Source: Fomitopsis serialis | Lineage: Eukaryota > Basidiomycota > Agaricomycetes > Polyporales > Fomitopsidaceae | NCBI RefSeq assembly: GCF_022376445.1 | Contig: NW_025954974.1 | Coordinates: 1 to 64,000 of the forward strand | Direction: 5' to 3' | DNA length: 64,000 nucleotides | In this document: piece by piece, positions 11,574 to 21,510 of the stretch | Layout of the letters: the number at the start of each line of letters is the position of its first letter | How positions within the stretch are numbered: position 1 is the first letter of the stretch | Notes under the pieces: generated by a model | Database searches by the model: none | What the model saw: the letters and a program-made list of their open reading frames with translations, nothing else | Told to the model about the DNA's origin: nothing | Program-made: the position numbers and the translations under genes

Positions 11574-14500
11574 ATGCCTCCCCAACCACCGTCCGCGGCT
11601 TCCTCCTCCGCGTCCTCTGTCTCCCCACTCGCATCACCGGGGCCCGGTGCGCCCGCGTCTGCGTTCCCAGCACTCGGCCCCGCCGACCTGCCTGCCGTTC
11701 TCGCGGACCCCAACGCCCTCATCCTCGACATCCGCCCGCACAACGCGCACCTCGCAGGACGCCTGCACGGGGCGCTTTCTCTGTCCGTCCCGACCACCCT
11801 GCTCAAACGACCTACCTACACCCTCGCACGGCTGGCCCCTATGCTTCCCTCTCCTTCTGCTCGTGCTCGATTTGCCGCCTGGCGAGACTCCTCGCGTATT
11901 GTCGTGCACGACGCCGACGCTGGAGGCCTACCGGAGCGTCCTGCGCTTCTCGGGCTCCTCCGCAAATTCCGCGCTGAGGGCTTCGACGAGCGCCGCCAGG
12001 TCGCATGGATCAGAGGCGGGATCAACGCTGTGGGCCGCGAGCGGCCAGATCTCCTCGATCACTCGCCCCTCCCCGACGAAGGCGAGGAGGAGGAGGACGA
12101 CGTCGCCGAGCTCGCCCCGCCATCCGTCGGTCACTCGCCCAACATCAGCTCTTCCGCAGCGGGATTCAGTGCTGACAAGCTCCCGGAGATAACAAAGAGC
12201 TCCAGTGCGCCAGCGACGTCCGCCCCGTTCCCCGCGCAGAACATCAAGGCACTCCGCACCAAGGCGCTGCCCATGAGCGCATTCACCAGCGCCTCCACAA
12301 TCGGAGCACCGCCGAGCTTCCGCGCCCCGCCGGCCACGGTGTCCACTGAGGGGGTAAGTATGCTGATGCTCAGCGACGAGCTGGACAAGTTAACGGCTGA
12401 CCTCGTCCACACCACCATGTCGCAGACCATAGTCCCGCCTACCTCCGCTACAGGCGCGTCCATCCTCGGCTCGATCGCCACGCGCGGAGAGGCCGTCCCA
12501 CCGACCACGGTCCCGTCGCTGCTCGCCGCACGCGCCACGAAGTTGCACAACCCGATGAACACCCAGGCAGCACCGTCGTCCGCGTTCAACCTCCGCTTGC
12601 CGGCGTTCGCGAGTGCCCCAGGGATGACACTCCCGCCGCAGACTGCAGCCGCCACGCAGAGCTCACATGCCTTCCCTCCGGTCGCGGGCACAAGCAGCAT
12701 GCCCACGCTCAGCGGCAGTCCAGAGGCCTTCTCGGCGTCGGTAGCTGGGATGAGGCCCCATCGACATTCCGTACCGCACGGCAGAACGGTGAGTGTTCAG
12801 ATTCTCGTGAGGGCTCGTGTTGCGGAACATACCGTTTGCTTGATATGGACGGGGACGGGTACGAGAAGCCTGTCGATGGGTGCGTTTAGAGTGCTCTGCT
12901 TCTACTGGCTGGTATGGCCGGACGGCTACACCGTCGAGCGAAGGGCCATGACGAGTGAGAAGGGCAAGGGATGCAGGGCTTGTTCCGAGGAACGACGTCA
13001 GACTTTAAAGGCGTTGGAGGAACGAAGCCAAGGCATGCTCGCCGCTGGTAACGTAAACCCAGCCTTCTCCGCACCGGTGCCCCGGGGTACGAGGCAGCAT
13101 TAGCATTTTCACCGCGCGCAGCCGGTAACTTACTGCCAGCGGGGGCTAAGCCCGTTCTTCACGGGCTCGCTGGTGAAAGAGAGCCAGGGCATCTCGGAGG
13201 CAATCTTGTTCTGATTCGCCTGCGCCGTTGCGCCGGGTCGTCGGCGTCATTGCAGAGTGTCACTTCACATCGCAGGCAGGGGTCACGTCGCAGCTGCTGA
13301 CACGACCTTCCTCACCTGTTTAGGTTGCGTTCAACCCGTTCTTTGACGCGATCCGGCAGAACCTCGAGCTTGCGCACCGGACGGAGCCGTCCGGCGAGGG
13401 CGGGCGCGGATCGGGCATCGCGCTGCGTCTGCCCCGCCGGGTGCGGAGACGTGTCGGCGACCTGCCGTTCGAGTGGCTCCGGGAGATCGCGCGGCGCAGC
13501 GGGCGCACGAAGGAGAGCGGCAGCGAGAGCGAGAGCGATGCGGACGAGGAGCCGCAGAAGGTTAGCGTCAAGATTACCGTGCCCGTCGCGCCGATACCAA
13601 AGCGGCAACATACGTTGCGCCGTTTGTCGTCTTCTAAGGCGTCCTCTGGTGAGATGCGCTCGACGACACCTCCACTGTCTCCGCCGTCCTCCCCTGTACG
13701 CTCGCCGCAGCGACATCATACCCGACCGCACTCCCAGACCTTCCCTGCCCCCAGAGAGACGCGGCCAGGCCCGCCGACGCTGCCCATCAAGATTAAGCCC
13801 AAGCCCCAGCCCCTCGAAGACGGCGGCGTCGACTCCGCGGACGATTCCGCGGACGCGACGTCCGCGTCGAGCCAGAGCTCGCCGAGCGCGGAGGAGCTGA
13901 CGCGCGCGCTGGAGCTGCAGTTCTACAGGATCGAGCTGGGGGAGCAGCGGCGCCTGATGGGCGTGATGGAGCACCATAGCATGGAGAGTCAGGCGGGCGC
14001 GGTCAGCGTGAGCGCGGCGGGCGTCGTCCCGGTCGGCGCGGCTGCTGCTGTTGCATCTAGGGCGAAGGGTGGGGAGAAAATGAAGCTGGGAGAGGAGGAC
14101 TTCCCGTTCAGCATTACTGCGGGATTGGAGAAGGGGAACAAGAACAGGTGAGTTGTGTGCGTCGGATTCGGATGGTTTGTGCGGGCTCTTGAGGCGGAAG
14201 GTGGGCCGCGACGGAGAGTGCGCCGAGCTCTGGGTTTGGGCCCGGCTCTTTCGGGGGCGGTGTACCGATAGCCACTCGGCTCGCCGAGACTCAGGTTTTG
14301 GGTCTGCGCCGTGCTAGCGGGTAGACTGGCGGGCGATGGGTTCGCGCCGCCGCGTTGCGGGGCGTGCCTCGAGAGTGTGGTTGTGCGAGTTAGTGTGGCG
14401 TCTACGGGCATGGGTGCTTACCTAAGTCCCCGACAGGTACCGAAATATCTGGCCGTTTGAGCACGCGCGCGTGCGGCTGCGCAAGGCGCGCCCGGACGAC

Positions 14501-16819
14501 GACGACTATATGAACGCGAGCTATGTGCAGCCGCTCGGCACCACGAAGCGCTATATCGCGACGCAGGGCCCGTTGGCCGCGACGTATGCGGACTTCTGGA
14601 CGTGAGTGTTCTGTTTTTGTGTCTGTTAGGTCGGGGTGCTTAAGATTCGTTTCTGCAGGCTTTGCTGGGAGCAGAACGTCCATGTGATCGTCATGCTCAC
14701 TCGCGAGGTCGAGGGCAACACCGTCAAGTGTGGCAAGTACTGGGCCGAAGGCGAGTACGGCCCGCTCCGCCTCAAGCTGATCGCCACCGACGACACTCCC
14801 GAGCGCGAACGCCGTCGCCGCGAGAAGGAGATGAATGGCGGGTTCTTCTCGGCCCACGTCCCGCCCGTGCAGAAGACCCAGCGCAAGCCGAGGCGAGAGA
14901 AGCACGGCAGCGACTCGGACGGCGAGCGCGACATCGTGCACAGGGTGTTCAAGCTCACGCACACGGGCTACCCGCAGGCGAAGCCGCGTGTCGTCACACA
15001 GCTGCAGTACCTCGACTGGCCGGACTTCAACGTCCCGGAGGACCCCCGCGGGCTCCTGGGGCTCGTCCGCGAAGTAGAGGAGGCCGTCGCTCGCTCGCAT
15101 CAAAGTGGCGATAAGCCTTGGGGCGAGGGCCCGATGCATCCAGGACCATGGCCTTCGCACGTATCGGTTCCGTTGTCTTCGCCTCCGAGGGAACACGCAC
15201 AACCGGCTGTGCCCAGCACGATCGTGGAGGATGTGCCCATGGACGACAACTACGTCGATCCCACGACGGGAGTCGCGCGCCATGCGATCGGCAACCCGCC
15301 GGTGTTGCTGCACTGCTCTGCGGGTGTCGGGCGCACGGGCGGGTACATCGCGGTGGACTCGGTCCTTGATGGGATCCGGAGAGAGATGCGCAAGCGGCGG
15401 GAGGACGTGCAGGTGCCCGTGCCCGCGTCGCCTGATCAGATGGACGTCGATCCGAGCCCGAGCCCGCCGTCGTCCGGGGAGCGCGCGCGCAGTCCGTCGC
15501 GTGCGCCGTCGAGGTCGCCTACGGTGCCGGAGCTCACGGTGCCTGTGACTGTTGGAGCGGAGGAGGTGCACGTCCGCGTCGCTGGCTTCACTGAGGCTAT
15601 GGATGTGGACGGCGAGCGGAAGCAGGAAGGGCCAGCTGGAAAGGGGAGGAGTGCTCCGCGCAAGGAGGTCCTTCGTACGGTGGTCCCCGCGTCGCCGGAG
15701 CTCGTGGACGAGGTGCGGCGCGCTGCGATGCACAGGTGGCCGTCGAGCTCGACGAGCACGAGTGGGGACGCGCCGCCGATAGCCGGTAAGGACTGGGAAT
15801 CCAGCAGCTCGGATTCCTCGCCGATCCCCTCGAGACCCACGACGCGCTCAACGGACCTGTCAGGAGAATCGACGGCGCGGTCGACGTCGTACCTGTCGGC
15901 GCAGTCGACGAGCCCGCCGTCGAGCCACACGGGGAGCTCCGGCAGCTTGTCGGCGGCCGTGGCGAAGCAGACGGCACATATGACGTTGTCGAAGAAGGAG
16001 AAGACGAGCGTTTCGCCGAGCCCGAGCTCTGGGGAAGTCGAAGTCGATGGGAAGCTGCGGTCCCCGGATCATGCACGTCATTCCCATTCCCAGCGCCAGT
16101 CGGACGTGGAGGCGCACGTCAGTCGTCTTGACACTTGGAGGTCGGCGGTGCGCCCTGCGGACTCGCCTCCCCACGCCGAATCTCGCTCGTCGAAGAGTCC
16201 GGACACGACTGCGCCTGCGGGAGGACTGGCGGACGAGGAGAGCACTGTCCAAGGCGAGGGCTCGCAGTACCAGCGCGGGCGTGTCTTCGACTATACCCAG
16301 CCGCGTCGCCTGCACACCGACATGTCGCCACCGCTGCTCTCAACGTACGACGAGCCTATCCGCCGGGTGATCGAGGATATGAGGGAGCAGCGGATGAGCC
16401 TGTGCCAGAGTTTGCGGCAATACGTGTTCGTGTATCGCGCTGTGATCGAGGGGACGCTGATGATCGTGGACGAGGAGAGGAAGGCGGAGGAGCTGTCGCC
16501 GGAGGGTACTCGAACCGCCAAGGGTGCGCTGCTCCCAGACCGTCAAGACATCTTCATGGACGGGCCAATGCACTCACTGGAGACCGTGTCTTCCGTGAGC
16601 TCGGGTGCGTCGCTGCGAGAGCGGGGCGTGTCGCGCAAACGCAGCATCTCCGACTACATGCGGGAGGACGCCGCGATCGATGGGCATCTGTCGATGTCGC
16701 CGGGCGGGACGAAGCGGGGCGCGAGCCCGACGGAGCTGCCCAAGGAGGGCGTGCAGGGCGAGGCGATGTTGACGAAACGACCGAGCATCAAGCGTACGTC
16801 GCGCATGGACACCGTCTGA
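11574..16819 (+). CDS. Rhodanese/protein tyrosine phosphatase fusion (Pyp1/Pyp2-like), complete copy
   Basis: Probable MAP-kinase tyrosine phosphatase. Exons 11574-12788, 13324-14147, 14437-14601 and 14659-16819 join in frame to 1454 aa. N-terminal rhodanese-like domain at about residues 30-150 (ILDIRPHNAHLAGRLHGALS); the expected catalytic Cys loop reads IVVHDADAGG, so it is probably inactive and may bind the kinase, as in fungal MAPK phosphatases. The PTP domain starts with NPFFD..RQNLEL; KNRYRNIWPF spans the exon 2/3 junction (R680-Y681), the WPD loop is at 855-857, the P-loop HCSAGVGRTG has Cys954, and the Q-loop is near Gln1318. P-loop and Q-loop are about 360 residues apart, with a Ser/Pro-rich acidic insertion. 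The tail carries basic Ser/Thr sites (RKRSISDYM, KRPSIKRTSRM). Intron 1 is long (535 nt) and could hide a small exon. Nuclear or cytoplasmic; no signal peptide. Confidence 0.85.
13136..13173 (+). other. Strong nested hairpin inside phosphatase intron 1
   Basis: CCAGCG (13136-13141) pairs with CGCTGG (13168-13173), enclosing GCCCGT, TCTTC loop, ACGGGC. Just outside, TTTCACC (13107-13113) could pair with GGTGAAA (13172-13178), competing for the two G residues. Pairing is seen directly; any role (splicing structure or intron-borne RNA) is speculation. Confidence 0.5.
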
Positions 16820-17460
16820 GCCTGAGGAGGCTTTTTGCCTCATGTCGACTCGCCCCCCGGGGGCTTTACCCTCGCGTGCTTCCCTCTCGGACCTTCACCC
16901 TCGCACCTTGTTTCGCTCATGGCTGTCGCTGGATCCCGCATTCAATCAGGCCACCTGCCCCCTCCCTTACGTCCCCCCACCGTTGACCGGCGCCCTGGAC
17001 GTCACGCTGTGGATTGCTGTCATGCGCGCGTACTGTTTCTCTCTGAGCCTATCATTCCATTCCGTCATCGAGCCTGTTTCCTGGGACCTGTCTGCCTCTC
17101 TCTGTGCTCGTACCGAATGGATAATGCGCACCGTTTCTCGTTGCTGTCGCTGGTCCTGATTCATGTTCTGGCAGCTGTATACATATGATACACAACCCAC
17201 TCATCTACGCACACCCGCTGTTCTGCTTACTTACCCACCGCGCACATACATATGTACTACTGTATCCTGTAGACCGTCGTGTAGTCTTATAGTACTCCCA
17301 TTCAATTGCATCGTGACACTTTTTCGGATGTGGGCGTGTGGAGCGTGCTGCAAGTCGATTGTGTTGTACTGAACGTCAGTGACTTGCTATTTGAGGTTCT
17401 GTTAGGGCCAGCCAGGATGCCGTTTGAATTTGCGCTCACTGCAGAGCCAGCTTGGAGCCA
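16820..17460 (+). repeat. Block P3, copy 1: 3' flank of the phosphatase gene
   Basis: Directly follows the phosphatase stop and recurs almost unchanged after the other two copies (27952-28583 and 44777-45300). It probably contains the 3' untranslated region. Several short ORFs overlap it with no conserved product. Its presence next to every phosphatase fragment shows that gene end and flank were duplicated together. Confidence 0.7.
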
Positions 17461-18468
17461 GCACTATAAGTATGTAGTATCTTGAATGCCTGTAAAGGGC
17501 GCAGGCTGATCTCATGATCAGCTCTGCACGTCGACGGTAGCCACGCTGGAGAGCTTTCCGGTCGCCAGTTGTCGTTGTCCAGCTCAATGCGGTGCCTACC
17601 GCCGGCAAGTAACCGGCGTATCCCCAGCATGCATGCCGCGGCGGTCACATACAGTCTCGGTTCGCAACCCTACGCAGCCTCGATCCCACGTCTATGTGGT
17701 CCGCCTTACTTATCGATAGGCACCCATTGAACAAGCTCAAGGTTCGGACAGCCTGCCTCGCGCCGCGCGCTCACTAGAACGAAGTGCGGCACTGTATTCA
17801 AGGAGAGCGGTCCTCCGTATGTATTTCTCGTGCATCGCCGCTGGATGAAATCAGTGACATGAGTACTGCTTTGCAGAGTCTCCAGGCCGTAGAGGGCTAT
17901 CCTCGCAATGACTGCGGACAGTCTGGATCTCACCGCGCCTACTCACTCGAAGCAAAGAACCACTTGCGACGTCGTGTGTCTGTGTTCGACGCTTCTATAC
18001 CCGCCGGCGAGCGCGCGCTACGTTGCATCGATGCATATATACCAGTTATCATCGCCTTCGCTGTCCCCGTGCCCTCCCCCTCGTCCAGCTTCAAGCCTGA
18101 GTTCTTGCAACGCAGACCAAGAGCCATTTGAACTCCTCACAAAGTATGACTCCGCCTTCGCCAACGGATATCTTTACTGACACCGTGCTTTCCTTTTAGC
18201 GTCGCGACCACCAACGAGCGCCAGCACCGCGCGAACCTACGACCAAGACGGCGCATCTGGCTTGTCTGCCAGGGAGCCAGTGTACATACCGGATATCAGG
18301 TAGTGTGTTATCGCACTATGCTTGTTCTGGGAGAGCCGCAGTCTGAGATGATGAGGCTATTAGTAACGTGTTTCCACCGTCGACGGTCTGCTGTCGCCAC
18401 GGGCAGGAGATTCTCAACTGTGCGACAGCGCGGTCACGTCGCCGTAGCGCACATCCCACGTTGACGGA
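17461..18468 (+). other. Leader of F-box copy B with conserved intron
   Basis: Contains the landmark GCCTCGATCCCACG at 17677, and a conserved intron at 18143-18199 with GTATGA donor, TACTGAC branch point and TTTTAG end, as in the other units. Near 17475-17490 lies the empty site matching the Helitron-like insertion in unit C. Confidence 0.5.
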
Positions 18469-20100
18469 ATGGACAGAGCCGAGTCAATGTAAGTGTCATT
18501 GTCCAGACACGGGTACCTTAGTTCACACATGTGAATTACAGTACAGCCGCAACGTCCGAGAACTCCTCTCGTGGTCCTTCGATCCCGCGGCTTCCAGTGG
18601 AGGTCTGTGAACGGATCATCGACTCCATCGCTGCGGGATGGGATACGCGTTATGCTGATGCAAAGGGCGAGCCACATCTGACCACTCTCACATCCTGCGC
18701 GCTCGTATGCCAAGACTGGTACTTCCTGACGTGGTACCATCTTCGTCAACGCATCCATCTACGAGACCGGAAGGACGTCCTCTCGCTCTCCAAGACACTC
18801 CGCGCAAAGCCTCGCCTCCGTGAGGTCATTCAACAGGTCTTCATATCGGGTGGTTCTCCCGGGGAGCGTCAACCGATCCGGCACCTGGGGACGTTTGCCG
18901 CTATGCTCGCGGGCAAGGCTCCGAGGTTGTCGAGTATCACCATTGAAGATGCTGAGTGGACCATCGGCATGGTGCGAATGGAGGACATCGGCTTTCTAGC
19001 GCTGTTCAGCTCCATCAGCACTCTAGACCTCTCCAATGTCACCTTGTCGAGCGCCGCCCAGCTTCGCCACCTCGTGTCAGCACTCCCGTGGCTTAGTGAA
19101 TTATGGTGCTTCAATGTTGACTGCTCGCAGAAACAGCACGTCTCCCCGGCCTCTCTCCCACTAAACTGTGCAAATCTGGACAATCTCAATGTGCGATGGG
19201 TTGCACCAGCAGTCGAAGACCTCTTCGTGCAGATCAGCCGGGCTTCTCGAGTGCGCGATCTCGGTATTGGGGTGGACGGCGAGTTGGATCCATCCTCGGC
19301 AGCTAGCAGAAGCCAGACTTTGCTGGATGCGAGTTCCACATCTGCAGAAACGGTTCGACTCTATATCGATCCCAGTTCTCCTGTTCGTGACGATGCAATT
19401 GATGCCACAGTCGGCAGGTTTTCCTAGTTATCTCTCGAGCCACTTCGCTGATTGTTTCAGGCCTACAGAGCGACATTGCAACCTGTCACGCCACGACCAC
19501 CTGCGGAGGTTGGAGATCTGGCTGGAGCACCCCTTTGCAGAGTGGCCCTGGATCCCGCATATCCTGTCTCGCATCGTCTCGAAGCACTTCCAAGTTATTT
19601 TTATTGTGTCATATCTTCGAATGGACCACATGGCGGAAGACCTGGACGGACTGCTGGCGGCAATGGAGCAGGATGGTCTCCTGATGCGATTGGACAGTAT
19701 AATGCAGGCGAAGCGCTTCTCCGATACTGTTGCGTCGCGTGGCTTCTGTATAGGCATTGTCGAGGATGGAGGCTATTGGACGTCGCGCAATACTGGGATG
19801 GGTTCAGCACTACGAGAGCGGCACGATCGGTTGGACGAGCTCGTCAGGCGGAAGATGCCACACTCGCATGCACGAGGTATTTTGAGGTACGTAGTAATAT
19901 GGAGTTGGTCAGATCGCGAAGGAAAGCTGAGTGTCCCTTGAAGCACTGTGCATAACTTCCAAGAATTCGTCAGCTGGAGGGAGGACATGCAAAAGATACA
20001 TCGTCGCCGTAAGCGAGCTGAACAGAAGAAACTCGCCGGAGAAGATGCGCACCCCCCAGGCGGAGGGTCCTCGAGGCAGCACGGATTGACATCCTTGTAA
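18469..20100 (+). CDS. F-box protein, copy B, intact
   Basis: Exon model 18469-18488, 18542-19352, 19411-19886 and 19974-20100, total 477 aa, all junctions in frame. F-box near residues 23-65 (RLPVEVCERIID...SCALVCQDWYF), expected to bind Skp1; the remainder would select the substrate. The second intron (GTTCGA...CCACAG, 58 nt) is preferred over the alternative GTTTTC...TTTCAG intron because the alternative acceptor is lost in copies A, C and E while the downstream frame (PSYLSSHFADCF, PTERH) stays open in all five. The C-terminal exon gives a charged helix (SWREDMQKIHRRR). Followed on the minus strand by an Isa1 relic. Exact C-terminus uncertain. Confidence 0.75.
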
Positions 20101-20683
20101 CCCTGCATCCTGACTCGCATCGTGGTATGGAGTTCGTGAGTATGGAACCATCATCCTCAGGCCGCTCTGCTAATTTGTTGTGGGGTCTCAACGTATAGAA
20201 TGGCCCCACGGATCAATATGTTGTTGTCGGAGAAAGGGTTCGCGCTCACTTATGCTTGTATCATACACGGTCATCTCTTGGAATTGTGTTGGACAGATGA
20301 TGGTATGGGACCGTACTTTATTGCTTAAGCCTGAGCGCGTGAGCCACAGAGACGAAACACAGGGAGCGCAAATGAGTTCACCAAAGTCTTCCACCTCCAG
20401 CTGACGTCGACGAACGCTGAGGGTCGAGCGAGAATGTCGTCATGACCTCCTGGTGCCTCGACGCAAAACATGCAGGCATTGTGGCAACACAGCGAAGCGT
20501 AGGTACTAACGGAGTGTCGTCGTGACAGACTCGCTACTTGCATGCAAACCTACGATATCGTGCCTCATGAGCCTGAAACGGTGAAGCTTACGGTTCGAAT
20601 ACTGTCTAGTATATCACCGGGTAGAAATATATGGACACAGATGTGGTGAAGCAGGCCGATATTAGCTCGTGCGCGCAGGCATC
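20101..20683. other. Spacer between F-box B and the Isa1 relic
   Basis: Begins with the conserved downstream block (GTGAGT at about 20137, CGTATAG near 20198, then ATGGCCCCACGG). The small ORF seen in unit C at 33488 is broken here by indels. No other gene is seen. Confidence 0.4.
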
Positions 20684-20870
20684 ATCCGAGGTGCGTTATT
20701 TATCCGTACTTTCTCCTGCGATCGCGCTCATCTGGCCCGGTATGCGTAGCGCGAAGTTCGTGTTCAAGAACCAGAACATCAAGGACCCTTGCGGGTGCGG
20801 AGAGTCGTTCAGCGTCGGCTCGTGCGCGGCGCGAGGTGTACGCTGACCACGTTCTTTATATCCCCCGGGT
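20684..20870. other. Micro-inversion of the Isa1 terminal exon and its intron
   Basis: Compared with unit D (48600-48810), this segment is reversed while both flanks keep their orientation. In D, the matching breakpoints carry GCATC on one side and GATGC on the other, a 5-bp inverted repeat that could have mediated the flip. Breakpoints are uncertain by several bases. Confidence 0.75.
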
Positions 20871-21510
20871 GCGTCCTCGTACCAGTCCATCTCCCTTCCG
20901 ATGATGGAGAAGAGCGCCTTGCTGTCGATGAGGATGCGGACGTTCACGCCGTCCTGCTCGACCACCTCGTCGAACTTGCCGGGCTTGTCGAGGTACTCGA
21001 GGTGGTACGAGAGCCCTGCGCAGCCCTCGTTCCGCACGCATATCTGTATGAGCTGGGGTGTGGGCCCTTGAGCAGTGCGCAGAGCCGCTGCACAGCGCCG
21101 GGTGTCTCAGACGCACCGCACATCGTTGGTCTCGTACAGGTCGTGACTAGAGGGGTCCGGGGCTACGCACGACAGCTTCGGCCGGTGTGATAGTGGGCTT
21201 GCGCCGCTCGGCCTTCGGAGCGGGCGGCGGGCGCGTTGCTACTTGCGGCGACGCCGCGTTTGTCGACGACTCTTTCGCCTTCGCCTTCTAGAAGGGAATG
21301 ATCATAGGGGGTGTCTGTCCCAGCAGCCTGGACGGATGTTGCGGTCGGAGGATGTTGTAGTCGGCGGGTCGTCGCGAGAAGGTGGACATCATGGCATGGC
21401 GGCGGTGGGAAGGAACGTACGTCATGACACGGCTGGACGGGGACACGGCGAAGGAGGACGCGAGGGAGAGTGCTTGTGTGCGGTGGAGGCGAGCAACTGC
21501 GGACGTCATG
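20684..21510 (-). pseudogene. Isa1-like Fe-S assembly gene, copy B, broken by inversion and frameshift
   Basis: Minus-strand core at 20871-21115 reads NEGCAGLSYHLEY and ILIDSKALFSIIGREMDW, the A-type Fe-S carrier fold. The terminal exon, with FVFKNQNIKDPCGCGESF, is on the plus strand at about 20753-20830, so the last exon is inverted relative to the rest. The core also has a one-base deletion relative to copy D near 21065 (GGGCCCTT against GGGCGCCTT). A presequence-like stretch with many Arg residues lies upstream at about 21290-21510. Cannot make a normal protein as it stands. Confidence 0.8.

Noticed and set aside
12131..12706. 191-codon minus-strand ORF
   Set aside because: Antisense shadow of the first phosphatase exon; no family features.
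14402..15733. 443-codon minus-strand ORF
   Set aside because: It is antisense to the phosphatase exons, which carry clear PTP motifs and splice sites on the plus strand; GC-rich codons leave the reverse frame open.
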